A stretch of 64,000 nt of DNA from Alteromonas gilva. GTDB lineage: Bacteria > Pseudomonadota > Gammaproteobacteria > Enterobacterales > Alteromonadaceae. A model generated the notes under the pieces. It was given only the letters and a program-made list of their open reading frames with translations, was not told the origin of the DNA and ran no database searches. This document shows, piece after piece, positions 25,320 to 34,872 of the stretch; positions within the stretch are counted from its first letter, which is position 1, and each line of letters opens with the position of its first letter. Position numbers and translations under genes: made by a program. The stretch spans positions 496,001 to 560,000 of the forward strand of contig NZ_JAQQXP010000002.1 in assembly GCF_028595265.1 (NCBI RefSeq). Direction: 5' to 3'.

Positions 25320-26258
25320 ATGAAAGTAGCCGTGTTAGGTGCTGCAGGTGGTATTGGTCAGGCGTTGTCGCTGTTGTTAAAGACGCAATTGCCAGCGGGT
25401 TCTGAGTTAGCTTTATATGATGTTGCGCCAGTAGTGCCTGGTGTTGCTGTAGATTTGAGCCACATCCCAACCGCAGTCAAAGTGACAGGTCATGGTAAAG
25501 ACGACCTGGCCGACGCATTAACTGGTTGCGACGTAGTATTGATTCCTGCGGGTGTGCCGCGTAAGCCCGGCATGGATCGCTCTGACCTGTTTAATATTAA
25601 CGCTGGTATCGTTAAAGCACTGGTTGAAGGTATTGCCGACAACTGTCCAACCGCGTGCACATGTATTATCACTAACCCGGTAAATACCACTGTTGCAATC
25701 GCCGCAGAAACGTTGAAAGCCAAAGGTGTTTACGACAAGAACAAACTGTTCGGTGTTACCACACTGGATGTTATCCGTGCTGAGACATTTGTTGCTGAAC
25801 TGAAAGGTCAGGATCCGGCTAATATTCACGTACCGGTTATTGGTGGTCACTCTGGTACCACGATTTTGCCACTGCTGTCTCAGGTTGAAGGTATAGACTT
25901 TACTGACGAAGAAGTTGCTTCACTAACAACGCGTATTCAGAATGCTGGTACCGAAGTGGTTGAAGCCAAAGCGGGCGGTGGCTCTGCTACATTGTCTATG
26001 GGTCAGGCGGCAGCACGTTTTTGTTTGTCTCTGGTTGCTGCAATGCAAGGTGATAATGTTGTTGAGTACACTTATGTGCAAACTGATGACAGTGATGACG
26101 CGGCGTTTTTCTCTCACCCTGTACGTTTAGGTGCAAACGGCGTTGAAGAGATTCTGCCTTACGGCGAGCTGAGCGCGTTTGAGCAGAAAGCTAAAGAAGA
26201 CATGCTGGAAGGTCTGCGTGGTGATATTAAATTAGGCGTTGACTTCGTTAACGGTTAA
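25320..26258 (+). CDS. mdh: Malate dehydrogenase (NAD)
   Basis: Starting at ATG 25320 after AGGAG the product is 312 residues, the same as E. coli Mdh. The NAD site is MKVAVLGAAGGIGQALSLLL, substrate arginines occur in GVPRKPGMDRSDL, and the catalytic His lies in VIGGHSGTTILPLLSQ (near residue 177). The enzyme interconverts malate and oxaloacetate in the TCA cycle. Reading from 25272 would add 16 residues unlike the family. It is followed by its own terminator and lies next to convergent ppc, which also makes oxaloacetate. Confidence 0.98.
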   Translation: MKVAVLGAAGGIGQALSLLLKTQLPAGSELALYDVAPVVPGVAVDLSHIPTAVKVTGHGKDDLADALTGCDVVLIPAGVPRKPGMDRSDLFNINAGIVKALVEGIADNCPTACTCIITNPVNTTVAIAAETLKAKGVYDKNKLFGVTTLDVIRAETFVAELKGQDPANIHVPVIGGHSGTTILPLLSQVEGIDFTDEEVASLTTRIQNAGTEVVEAKAGGGSATLSMGQAAARFCLSLVAAMQGDNVVEYTYVQTDDSDDAAFFSHPVRLGANGVEEILPYGELSAFEQKAKEDMLEGLRGDIKLGVDFVNG

Positions 26259-26282
26259 TTTACGCGACGTCTGTCAGCAAAC

Positions 26283-26308
26283 AAAAGCCGGTTTCTAAAC
26301 CGGCTTTT
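26283..26308 (+). terminator. Terminator of mdh
   Basis: AAAAGCCGGTTT/AAACCGGCTTTT form a long stem with a two-base loop, ending in a T-run, 25 bases after the mdh stop. Confidence 0.9.
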
Positions 26309-26351
26309 TTGTGTCTGTTATTCTGCCACCTGCTATACGAACATAAAAAAA

Positions 26352-26387
26352 CCGCACTGAGATATCGATGACGATATCCTCGTGCGG
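26352..26387 (-). terminator. Terminator of ppc
   Basis: Read on the minus strand, GTGCGG-type and GATATCG-type paired arms form a hairpin of two stems (26352-26357 with 26382-26387; 26361-26367 with 26372-26378) with a small internal loop, followed by seven T residues. It lies 40 bases after the ppc stop. Confidence 0.85.
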
Positions 26388-26427
26388 CTTTTATCAGCGC
26401 TTAGGGAGGGTTAGCTGTTTTGTACAG

Positions 26428-29049
26428 TTAACCGGTGTTGCGCATACCAATAGCGATACCGCTAATGGCTACCATCATGGCTTTATCCAGCGTGGCATCG
26501 TGTTCTTCATCATCAAGTTCACGTAACCGCGAGAGCAGTTCAATTTGCAAAAAGTGTAATGGCTCAAGGTACTGGGCACGAATATTCATCGATTCTTTAC
26601 CTTGTGGGTCGGACTCCATAATGTCGGACTGACCATTAATATCCAGCTGCAGTTTAATTGCTTCTTTGAGCTCGCTACGTAAGCCTTCACCGAAATGCTT
26701 AAGCTCTTTGGGAACCAGGCGGTTATCGTATTCTTCGCTGATACGCGGATCGGCTTTTTGGAACACCATATCCAGCATTGATAAGCGCGACTGGAAAAAC
26801 GGCCAGTTTTCACGCATTTCCTGGAGCTTTTCGCTGTTGCCTTCCTGACGGACAGCTTCGATAGCTTTCATGCTTCCCAGCCAGGCCGGCAGCACCAGAC
26901 GCGTTTGCGCCCAGGCGAATATCCATGGGATGGCACGCAAGCTCTCAATGCCGCCAGTGGGTTTGCGTTTTGCCGGACGGCTGCCTAAGGGTAACTTGCC
27001 TAACTCCTGCTCAGGCGTAGCCACGCGGAAGTAGGGCACAAATTCGGGATCCGTGCGCACTACGCCACGATAAAAATCTCGACCTTTCGCGGCCATCGCG
27101 GTCATTAGCTCGCGCCACTCGTCTTTTGGTGCCGGCGGCGGGAATAACATCGCTTCAATGATGGCGCTGGTGTAGATACCCAGGCTGCGCTTGGCCAGTG
27201 ACGGCATACCAAACTTGTAGCGAATTGTTTCGCCTTGTTCGGTGACACGGAAACCACCATCTAACGACCCCGGAGGCTGTGAGTGAATTGCCGCGTGTGC
27301 GGGTAAGCCTCCCCGGCCTATAGTACCGCCCCGACCGTGGAACAGAGTCAGTTTGATGTCGAATTCTTCTGCTAATGCAACCAGCGCTTCCTGTGACTCA
27401 TACTGAGCCCAGCCTGCAGCGATTGCACCGGCGTCTTTGGCAGAATCGGAGTAACCAATCATGACAAACTGAGTGCCCTGAATGTAGCCACGATACCAAT
27501 CGATGCTCAACAACTTGCGCATAACAGTCGGCGAGTTATTCAGATCGTCCAGGGTCTCAAATAACGGCGCTACCGGCATTGGCCAGTCGACCCCCATTTC
27601 CTGGAGCAATAACTGTACAGCCATGACATCTGACGCTTCGCTGGCCATGGAGATGGTGTAAATACCAAAGCCATGGCGGCTGTGTGACGCAATCACCTTA
27701 CAGGTATTAATGACTTCCTGTACTTCCTCGGACGGCTCCCAGCAACGTGGGAAAAGCGGCCGTTTAGAGCTCAACTCACGCAATAAAAATGCCTGCTTGT
27801 CAGCTTCACTCCAGTGCCCATAATCGCCCAGACCAAGATAGCGGGTGACTTCGCTAAGCACGTCAGTGTGTCGTTGTGAGTCCTGGCGCACGTCAAGTCG
27901 TAGTAAATGCACACCAAAGCACTTCATACGTCGAATGGTATCGAGCAGTAAGCCGTTGGCGGTAACTTCAAGGCCTGAGTCGCACAATGAGCGGTAGCAA
28001 ATCATCAACGGTTCGAGAATTTCGTCGTTGTCCTGAATCCATGAACTTGGATCGTTAGGACGGCCATTGAAAAAGTCAGCAATACCGTCGCGCGTATCGG
28101 CGCAACGTTTTACCAGTGGACGCAAAAGCGCACGGTACGGCTCATATTGTTCGCCAACGATCTCTTTTAATTCGTCATTACAGTCATTCATTGACAGCTC
28201 AACCTGCAAACGGTCGAGGTCAATGGTGAACAACTTGGCGGCGCGGCGTCTGGCTAGTAACAGGACCTGCTCGGTCACTTTAGCAGTAACAAAAGGGTTG
28301 CCGTCGCGGTCACCGCCCATCCATGAACTAAAGTGAATAGGGGCGGAGTCAATAGGCAACGCGACGTTGTAGTCGTTTTTCAGTCGCTCATCGAGGTCAC
28401 GTAAAAAGTCGGGTACGGCGTCCCACAGCGAGTTTTCGATAACTGAAAAGCCCCAACGTGCTTCGTCGACCGGGGTAGGGCGCACCGAGCGGATCTCTTC
28501 GGTATGCCAGGCCTGACTAATCAGATCGGCAATACGCGTTTCCAAGCGATTACGTTCGGCGTCGGTAAGATCTTCATGATGAATGCTTTTCAGGCAATAG
28601 GCTAGCTCTTTGTGCTTATGAATAAGCGTGCGACGGAATACCTCAGTTGGGTGGGCGGTCAACACCAGATCAATATCCAGTTTACCCACCGCTTCTTCGA
28701 CTTCTTCGGCGCTCAGTTGAGCTTTATCGAGATGAGAGAACAGTGAATCGATGGAAGCATCCACGTCTAATCCGGCGTTATATTCCTGTTCGGCGATATT
28801 GCCTAAGTTGAGGAATTGAGCAAAAGCCCGGGCGACTACCAGGAGTTCGCTGTCTGACATGTTTTTGAAAGTTTCTTTCAGATTGGTACTGGCATCAGTA
28901 TCGCCCTGAAAGGAAGACCGGCCGTCAATACGAACCTTTTCAATCTTTTCCAGCCAGTCGTTACCGAGCTGGGCTTTAATTGTTTGTCCCAGCGTTTTTC
29001 CCAGATAGCGTACAGTGTCTTTCAACTGTGCGTCATAGTGTGATTGCAT
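26428..29049 (-). CDS. ppc: Phosphoenolpyruvate carboxylase
   Basis: About 873 residues from the ATG at 29049, which has GGAGG six bases upstream (that GGAGG lies inside a longer alternative start at 29061). The E. coli enzyme has 883 residues. Catalytic signatures are present: VLTAHPTEVFRRTL with the essential His, HFSSWMGGDRDGNPFVT, the GYSDSAKDAG loop and the glycine loop FHGRGGTIGRGG. The C-terminus ends RNTG, the conserved PEPC tail. It adds bicarbonate to PEP to make oxaloacetate, refilling the TCA cycle. It converges with mdh, with separate terminators. Confidence 0.98.
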   Translation of the reverse strand: MQSHYDAQLKDTVRYLGKTLGQTIKAQLGNDWLEKIEKVRIDGRSSFQGDTDASTNLKETFKNMSDSELLVVARAFAQFLNLGNIAEQEYNAGLDVDASIDSLFSHLDKAQLSAEEVEEAVGKLDIDLVLTAHPTEVFRRTLIHKHKELAYCLKSIHHEDLTDAERNRLETRIADLISQAWHTEEIRSVRPTPVDEARWGFSVIENSLWDAVPDFLRDLDERLKNDYNVALPIDSAPIHFSSWMGGDRDGNPFVTAKVTEQVLLLARRRAAKLFTIDLDRLQVELSMNDCNDELKEIVGEQYEPYRALLRPLVKRCADTRDGIADFFNGRPNDPSSWIQDNDEILEPLMICYRSLCDSGLEVTANGLLLDTIRRMKCFGVHLLRLDVRQDSQRHTDVLSEVTRYLGLGDYGHWSEADKQAFLLRELSSKRPLFPRCWEPSEEVQEVINTCKVIASHSRHGFGIYTISMASEASDVMAVQLLLQEMGVDWPMPVAPLFETLDDLNNSPTVMRKLLSIDWYRGYIQGTQFVMIGYSDSAKDAGAIAAGWAQYESQEALVALAEEFDIKLTLFHGRGGTIGRGGLPAHAAIHSQPPGSLDGGFRVTEQGETIRYKFGMPSLAKRSLGIYTSAIIEAMLFPPPAPKDEWRELMTAMAAKGRDFYRGVVRTDPEFVPYFRVATPEQELGKLPLGSRPAKRKPTGGIESLRAIPWIFAWAQTRLVLPAWLGSMKAIEAVRQEGNSEKLQEMRENWPFFQSRLSMLDMVFQKADPRISEEYDNRLVPKELKHFGEGLRSELKEAIKLQLDINGQSDIMESDPQGKESMNIRAQYLEPLHFLQIELLSRLRELDDEEHDATLDKAMMVAISGIAIGMRNTG

Positions 29050-29293
29050 GGCGTCCTCCAATGTTCAGTGGTTAAGAAGATTACTGTTTCCTTGGGAAAT
29101 TGTCTAATGCCAATTTGGTTCACACAGCCAATATCAGCCTGAATAAAACACGCAAAATCATACCGTGGGCACGGATTATCTGGCTGTGTTACACTATGCC
29201 CGCAAAAAATCCACGCGTGTTAAAACTTTTCAGAATAAGACATATTCTGGTTAAAAGTTGCGCAAAATGTGTAATTTTATTTCAGGAGAGACT

Positions 29294-29914
29294 GTGTCAG
29301 CACAATTTAAGACAGTAGAAACCCAAGCGAGTTACGGAATTGGTTTTCAAATGGGTCAACAATTGCAATCTAACCCATTTGACGGACTTGATCTGGATTC
29401 GGTTCTGACAGGTTTGAAAGACGCGTTTACTGGTGAAGCGCCGCAGGTTGATAACGATACTCTGCGTACCGCTTTTGGTGAAATTCACCAGCGCATGCAA
29501 GCTGCTAAAGCCAAGCAGCACGAAGCGGCTATTGCAGAAGGCGAGAGTTTCCTGGCAGACAATGCGAAACGTGACGAAGTAACAGTGACCGAGTCTGGCC
29601 TGCAATACGAAGTGATTAACGCAGGTGATGGCGAAGTGCCTACTGCCGACAGCACCATTCGTGCACACTACCACGGTACCTTGATTGACGGTTCTGTGTT
29701 TGACAGCTCTTACGAGCGCGGTCAGCCGGCAGAATTCCCGGTAGGCGGCGTTATTAAAGGCTGGACTGAAGCGTTGCAAATCATGCCGGTTGGCGCGAAG
29801 TGGCGTTTGTACGTCCCGCACGATCTAGCCTACGGTGAGCAAGGCGCTGGTGGTGCAATTGCCCCCTACAGCACGCTGATTTTCGATATCGAGTTACTCG
29901 ACGTAGTGGCTTAG
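29294..29914 (+). CDS. fklB: FKBP-type peptidyl-prolyl isomerase
   Basis: A GTG start at 29294, five bases after AGGAG, gives 206 residues, equal to E. coli FklB; an ATG at 29258 would add a leader with no ribosome site. The N-terminal helical dimer domain begins SAQFKTVETQASYGIGFQMG. The C-terminal FKBP domain runs from about 110, with VRAHYHGTLI-type sequence (IRAHYHGTLIDGSVFDSSY), the FPVGGVIKGWTEAL loop and IPY-like APYSTLIFDIELLDV. No signal peptide, so probably cytosolic. It speeds proline isomerisation during folding. A terminator follows. Confidence 0.95.
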   Translation: MSAQFKTVETQASYGIGFQMGQQLQSNPFDGLDLDSVLTGLKDAFTGEAPQVDNDTLRTAFGEIHQRMQAAKAKQHEAAIAEGESFLADNAKRDEVTVTESGLQYEVINAGDGEVPTADSTIRAHYHGTLIDGSVFDSSYERGQPAEFPVGGVIKGWTEALQIMPVGAKWRLYVPHDLAYGEQGAGGAIAPYSTLIFDIELLDVVA

Positions 29915-29940
29915 TCAGCCCATACGCGTTAACCATATCA

Positions 29941-29960
29941 AAGCCCGCAATTGCGGGCTT
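29941..29960 (+). terminator. Terminator of fklB
   Basis: AAGCCCGCAA and TTGCGGGCTT form a perfect 20-base palindrome with a T-run after, 27 bases after the fklB stop. Confidence 0.88.
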
Positions 29961-30048
29961 TTTTGTGCCTGTAAAACATTGGCAAATCACGTAAATACCT
30001 TTACTCTTTGGTATTATTAACAATCTGTTATCATTAGACATCGTTTTC

Positions 30049-30588
30049 ATGCATTCGCCATCTTCTGCATCTAACCGCTTAAGCCGTATAACGGCAGGGT
30101 TAGACGTTACAACCCGCACCTTGTGTCGGTGGGGGAGCTACCTGACGCTGGTCATGGTGCTGTTAATGCTGCTCAACGTGGTGCTTCGCTACGGATTTGA
30201 GCTGGGTTGGATAGCGCTGCAAGAGTCGGTCACCTATTTACACGCCTGCGCGTTTTTACTCGGCCTTGGCTATACGCTGCAAATTGACGAGCATGTGCGG
30301 GTTGATGTGTTTTATCGTCGTTTTAGTGCGCGCAGGCAGGCGCTGGTCAATTTACTGGGCTCGCTGTTTCTGCTGCTGCCGGTATGTGCGTTTCTGCTAT
30401 ATTACTCGGTCCCCTATGCTGTTGAGTCCTGGAAGCTGCTGGAAACCTCGAAAGAGCCAGGCGGTTTACCGCTGGTATTTATACTCAAGTCGGTGATTCC
30501 GCTGGGGATCGTGCTATTAGGCTTGCAAGGTATCAGCGAAGCCATCAAAAATTTTCAGCGATGGCAAGAATCTAAGGCAGGTCAATAG
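30049..30588 (+). CDS. dctQ: TRAP transporter small permease (DctQ type)
   Basis: This 179-residue membrane protein has four helices, with the family feature LQESVTYLHACAFLLGLGYTLQIDEHVRVDVFY at about residues 59-91 and a conserved Arg in RVDVFYRR. DctQ proteins assist the large permease and link it to the binding protein. The gene lies 2 bases before dctM. It is the first of a three-gene TRAP operon that continues into the binding protein. Confidence 0.93.
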   Translation: MHSPSSASNRLSRITAGLDVTTRTLCRWGSYLTLVMVLLMLLNVVLRYGFELGWIALQESVTYLHACAFLLGLGYTLQIDEHVRVDVFYRRFSARRQALVNLLGSLFLLLPVCAFLLYYSVPYAVESWKLLETSKEPGGLPLVFILKSVIPLGIVLLGLQGISEAIKNFQRWQESKAGQ

Positions 30589-30590
30589 CA

Positions 30591-31958
30591 ATGGAATGGC
30601 TTTCGTTATTATTATTTTTGTGTGTTTGCGGGGCGCTGTTATGGGGCTATCCGGTGGCCCTTACGCTGGCCGGCGTATCGCTGATTTTTGCCGGCCTTGG
30701 GTCAGTTATCGGCGCGTTTGACGTGTCTTATCTGAGCGCCATGCCCAACCGCCTGTTTGGTATTGTCAGTAACCAAACGCTGATTGCTGTACCGGTGTTT
30801 ATTTTTATGGGAGTGGTATTAGAAAAGTCCCGGGTTGCCGAGGACTTACTGGTTGCCATGGCCAGCCTGATGCATCGCTATTCAAGCGGAATGGCGGTAT
30901 CCGTGGTGCTGGTTGGAATGTTACTGGCAGCGAGTACGGGGATTGTTGGGGCAACGGTGGTGACTATGGGATTGCTGTCTTTGCCGTCGATGCTTAAACG
31001 TGGCTATTCGGCGTCATTTGCCAGCGGCACGATATGCGCCACTGGTACGCTGGGGCAAATTATTCCGCCCTCCATCGCCCTGATCCTGCTGGGGGATGTG
31101 TTATCCAGCGCCTATCAAAAAGCGCAAATATCCATGGGTATTTTTGCGCCGGAATCAGTGTCAGTGGGGGATTTGTTTGTCGGAGCCCTGATCCCCGGTT
31201 TGCTGCTGGTAATGATGTATCTGCTCTATGTCATGGTAATGAGCCGTCGCGACATCGCGACCAGCGAAACCGATGCTACAGAACCGGGAATGACTGCTCA
31301 GGTATCCATTTGGGCAGCACTATTACCGCCTCTGTTACTGATTGTTGTGGTATTAGGCTCGATTCTGGCAGGTTATGCCACGCCCACAGAGGCTGCCGGC
31401 GTGGGCGCTACAGGGGCTTTGTTACTGGCACTGCTGCGAGGCCGGTTCAGTAACAAGATGCTGAAAGATGTCATGCTGGATACGACCCGCACCACCGCAA
31501 TGGTATTTATGATTCTGATTGGCGCGTCGGTGTTTTCACTGGTGTTCAGAGGTTTTGGCGGCGAAACTCTCATCCATGACTTCTTAAGTGGCTTACCTGG
31601 TGGTGTGTTAGGGGCAATGATCGTCGTAATGTTGGTTGTGTTTGCGCTGGGCTTTATTCTCGATTTTATTGAGATCACCTTTGTTGTCGTGCCTATTGTG
31701 GCACCGGTATTGTTAATGATGGGTATTGATCCGGTGTGGCTGGGGATCATGCTTGCCCTTAACCTGCAAACCTCGTTTTTAACACCGCCCTTTGGTTTTG
31801 CATTGTTCTACCTGCGTGGTGTTGCGCCTAAGAATGTGCTTACCAGTGACATATATAAAGGTGTAGTCCCCTTTATCATCATGCAGATTGTGCTATTAAT
31901 TGGTTTAGCCCTGTGGCCCGAACTGGTTACCTGGTTACCCGACAAACTCTACAGCTAA
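30591..31958 (+). CDS. dctM: TRAP transporter large permease (DctM type)
   Basis: This 455-residue, roughly 12-helix protein is the transport channel of a TRAP system. Family segments include VPVFIFMGVVLEKS, the glycine-rich STGIVGATVVTMGLLSLPSML, GTLGQIIPPSIALILLGD, and ALNLQTSFLTPPFGFALFYL near the C-terminus. TRAP systems import carboxylates using the sodium gradient. The gene follows dctQ and precedes the binding protein by 8 bases. Confidence 0.96.
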   Translation: MEWLSLLLFLCVCGALLWGYPVALTLAGVSLIFAGLGSVIGAFDVSYLSAMPNRLFGIVSNQTLIAVPVFIFMGVVLEKSRVAEDLLVAMASLMHRYSSGMAVSVVLVGMLLAASTGIVGATVVTMGLLSLPSMLKRGYSASFASGTICATGTLGQIIPPSIALILLGDVLSSAYQKAQISMGIFAPESVSVGDLFVGALIPGLLLVMMYLLYVMVMSRRDIATSETDATEPGMTAQVSIWAALLPPLLLIVVVLGSILAGYATPTEAAGVGATGALLLALLRGRFSNKMLKDVMLDTTRTTAMVFMILIGASVFSLVFRGFGGETLIHDFLSGLPGGVLGAMIVVMLVVFALGFILDFIEITFVVVPIVAPVLLMMGIDPVWLGIMLALNLQTSFLTPPFGFALFYLRGVAPKNVLTSDIYKGVVPFIIMQIVLLIGLALWPELVTWLPDKLYS

Positions 31959-31966
31959 GGAATAAA

Positions 31967-33061
31967 ATGATGAAAACATTACTAAAGGTAGTGTTGAGCC
32001 TCTGGATAGCGGTTGCTATGGGTGGTTGTGGCGAGTCAGCGCCGCCAGCCGAGCAAGGTGCTAATGCGCCTCAGCAAACGTATAAATGGAAACTGGTGAC
32101 CTCGTGGCCGAAGAACTTTCCCGGTCTCGGTCAGGCCCCGGAGACCTTCGCCAACATGATCAATGAAATGTCGGGCGGCCGGTTAATCGTGACCGTCTAT
32201 GGTGCCGGTGAGCTGGTGCCTGGTTTTGAAGTGTTTGATGCCGTGGCGCAGGGCACGGCTCAGATGGGCCATTCAGGCGCCTATTACTGGAAAGGAAAAA
32301 TGCCGGCAGCGCCGATTTTTTCAGCTATTCCTTTTGGCATGAATGCCCAGGAAATGAATGGCTGGCTTCACTACGGTGGTGGCCTTAAATTATGGCAGGA
32401 ACTCTATGCGCCCTTTGGCGTGGTGCCTTTTGCCGGTGGCAATACAGGGGTACAAATGGCCGGTTGGTTTAAAAAAGAAATCAACAGCCTGGAAGACTTC
32501 CAGGGCCTTAAAATGCGTATACCGGGGCTGGGTGGTGAAGTGCTCAAAGCGGTAGGCGGTATCCCTGTAACATTAACAGGCGGCGAGATTTTTACCTCCC
32601 TTCAAACCGGCGCTATTGACGCGACCGAATGGGTAGGGCCCTACAACGATTTAGCTTTTGGTTTGTACCGAGCCGCTGATTATTACTATCATAGTGGTTG
32701 GCATGAGCCGGGCACGCAGTTAGAGTTCTTAGTTAATCAGGAGGCGCTGCAAAACTTACCCGCGGATTTACAGGCCATGGTAAAAGTTGCCATGCGTGCG
32801 GCGAATCAGGATATGCTCGATGAATACACGGCGCGCAACAATGCCGCAATGGAAAGTCTGATCAACGAACATAATGTGACGGTACGCAGTTTACCCGATG
32901 ACGTGTTGGCTGCGTTGCGACAGGCGTCTGAGAAGGTTATGGCAGAACAAGCCGCCAGTGACGAGGATTTTAAACAAATCTACGCGTCTTATCTGGCATT
33001 TTATGCCGGCGTCAAAAAGTATCATGCGTTATCTGAGCAGGCTTACTACAACAACCGCTAG
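31967..33061 (+). CDS. dctP: TRAP substrate-binding protein, 2-oxoacid (TakP-like) type
   Basis: About 364 residues from ATG 31967, with AAGGA five bases before it. The N-terminus looks like a lipoprotein signal (AMGGCGES). The mature domain begins YKWKLVTSWPKNFPGLGQAP, which resembles TakP-type proteins that bind alpha-keto acids with sodium; other features are GAYYWKGKMPA, the MRIPGLGGEVLKAVGGIPV strand and GAIDATEWVGPYND. It captures the substrate in the periplasm for the DctQM permease. The alpha-keto acid/lactate preference is inferred from similarity of the N-terminal segment. Confidence 0.9.
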   Translation: MMKTLLKVVLSLWIAVAMGGCGESAPPAEQGANAPQQTYKWKLVTSWPKNFPGLGQAPETFANMINEMSGGRLIVTVYGAGELVPGFEVFDAVAQGTAQMGHSGAYYWKGKMPAAPIFSAIPFGMNAQEMNGWLHYGGGLKLWQELYAPFGVVPFAGGNTGVQMAGWFKKEINSLEDFQGLKMRIPGLGGEVLKAVGGIPVTLTGGEIFTSLQTGAIDATEWVGPYNDLAFGLYRAADYYYHSGWHEPGTQLEFLVNQEALQNLPADLQAMVKVAMRAANQDMLDEYTARNNAAMESLINEHNVTVRSLPDDVLAALRQASEKVMAEQAASDEDFKQIYASYLAFYAGVKKYHALSEQAYYNNR

Positions 33062-33130
33062 CTGCTCAGAGTTGTTATCACTGGCTGGTTTATTACAATA
33101 CGCGCTCAAATTAGAAAGGACAGTTTAACT

Positions 33131-34309
33131 ATGGTTATTAAGCCCAAAATACGTGGCTTCATTTGCACAAATGCGCATCCTGTTGGATGCGCTGCAGTAG
33201 TTGCAGAACAAATTGAATATATTCAAGGGCTTGGCGATCTGGGCGAAGGCCCTAAAAAGGTCTTGGTAATCGGTAGCTCTACCGGTTATGGCCTCGCGTC
33301 ACGAATTACATCAGCCTTTGGTTATGGTGCTGATACCCTTGGCGTGTGTTTTGAAAAACCACCCACAGAGCGCAAGACCGCTACTGCCGGCTGGTACAAT
33401 ACGGCGGCATTTCATCAAAAAGCCAAAGCGGCCGATTTGTATGCCGAGACCATCAATGGCGATGCGTTTTCTAACGAAATCAAAGCGCAGGTAATCGATA
33501 AAATTAAAGCTGATTTGGGCCAGGTAGACTTAGTGATTTACAGTCTGGCTTCACCACGACGAACCGATCCGGCTACCGGAGAGGTATTTAAGTCGACGCT
33601 GAAACCAGTCGGGCAGGCGTATACCACCAAGACCTATGATACCGACAAAGATAAAATCCATGACGTATCACTGGAACCGGCAAGCGAAGAAGAAATTGCC
33701 AATACGGTTAAAGTGATGGGCGGCGAAGACTGGGAGTTATGGCTTAATGCACTGGCCGAGGCCGGGGTGTTAGCCGAAGGCTGCAAAACCACCGCCTATA
33801 CCTATATTGGTAAAGAGCTGACCTGGCCGATTTATGGTCAGGCAACCATTGGTAAAGCGAAGGAAGATCTCGATCGGGCCGCAACCGCTATTAATACCGA
33901 CCTTAACAATTTGAACGTGGATGCCCATGTGTCATCGCTGAAAGCGCTGGTGACCCAGGCAAGCTCTGCCATACCCGTGATGCCGCTTTATATCTCGCTA
34001 ATATATAAAGTAATGAAGGAAGAAGGCACCCATGAGGGCTGTATTGAGCAAATAGCCGGTTTATACCGTGAATGTCTATACGGCGACATCGCAACCCTTG
34101 ATGAGCAAAACCGTTTTCGTATGGACGGCAAAGAAACCAACGATGCTACTCAGGCTAAGATCAAAGCGCTGTGGGATCAGGTTACCCAGGATAATTTCCA
34201 TGACCTTAGCGATTACGCCGGATACCATCATGAGTTTCTGAAGTTGTTTGGCTTTGATGTGAAGGGTATCGATTACGATGCAGAAGTTGATCCTTTGGTA
34301 AGTTGGTAA
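33131..34309 (+). CDS. fabV: Trans-2-enoyl-ACP/CoA reductase FabV
   Basis: This 392-residue protein begins with the FabV opening MVIKPKIRGFICTNAHPVGC. It carries a Rossmann segment KVLVIGSSTGYGLASRI and the catalytic Tyr-x8-Lys in YGQATIGKAK (near residues 236-245). FabV completes the last reduction of each fatty-acid elongation cycle using NADH, and in several marine bacteria confers tolerance to triclosan-type inhibitors. It follows the TRAP operon by 69 bases on the same strand, with its own terminator, so it may be read through or independently expressed. Confidence 0.96.
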   Translation: MVIKPKIRGFICTNAHPVGCAAVVAEQIEYIQGLGDLGEGPKKVLVIGSSTGYGLASRITSAFGYGADTLGVCFEKPPTERKTATAGWYNTAAFHQKAKAADLYAETINGDAFSNEIKAQVIDKIKADLGQVDLVIYSLASPRRTDPATGEVFKSTLKPVGQAYTTKTYDTDKDKIHDVSLEPASEEEIANTVKVMGGEDWELWLNALAEAGVLAEGCKTTAYTYIGKELTWPIYGQATIGKAKEDLDRAATAINTDLNNLNVDAHVSSLKALVTQASSAIPVMPLYISLIYKVMKEEGTHEGCIEQIAGLYRECLYGDIATLDEQNRFRMDGKETNDATQAKIKALWDQVTQDNFHDLSDYAGYHHEFLKLFGFDVKGIDYDAEVDPLVSW

Positions 34310-34328
34310 TACCATTCAAATGTTGACT

Positions 34329-34351
34329 AAAGCCGTCGTTAAGACGGCTTT
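34329..34351 (+). terminator. Terminator of fabV
   Basis: AAAGCCGTC and GACGGCTTT form a 9-bp stem around GTTAA, followed by a T-rich GTTTTG. It is 20 bases after the fabV stop. Confidence 0.85.
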
Positions 34352-34872
34352 GTTTTGTTAATGTTCAAATTATTTTTGCCGGACGTTAGCTCGCCACGCA
34401 TAACGAAACAGGGCTCGATTAACGGTGCTTATTGGCGTTTGGTGGTTATTCCGACTAATCTGGTAGGTTAGTTGTACAGATAATTGGGATAAAAATTACC
34501 GATATTCTGTAATCGGCATAGCGTAAGTTGCTATGTTGATGCTAAAATTCCGAAATTAAGTGAGGGGCATGTTTGCGTTCCTCCCTTGCGTCGTGTTAAC
34601 AGGCGGCAAAAGCAAGCGCCTTTCTACGCAAAACTGTGCGTTAACAGCGACATAATCTAACAACAATAATAACAACTCAGCAGGATTTTCCGGCAGGATC
34701 GCGAATTTTTGCAAAGTAATACCAACGCTTTGTTGCTTTGTTACGGTTTGCATAAAGCATCGTTGCGATGGCCAAGGTAAGTATATTTTTGAATAGTGCC
34801 TTAGGTAATGTACAGAAATCTAAGACATTTCCTATTCAAAAGAGTATTTCTATTAGAGTAGTGCGATTACGT
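34352..34872 (+). other. Leader region of the nqr operon
   Basis: I see no gene in about 520 bp between the fabV terminator and nqrA. A frame open from 34768 only extends NqrA upstream with a non-family leader. The nqr promoter should lie here, but I could not name a convincing -35/-10 pair. Confidence 0.5.

Noticed and set aside
29297..29821. 174-residue minus-strand frame
   Set aside because: Antisense to fklB, which has clear FKBP features and a proper start.
34768..34872. Longer NqrA start
   Set aside because: The leader is unlike NqrA, whose conserved N-terminus starts at 34873.
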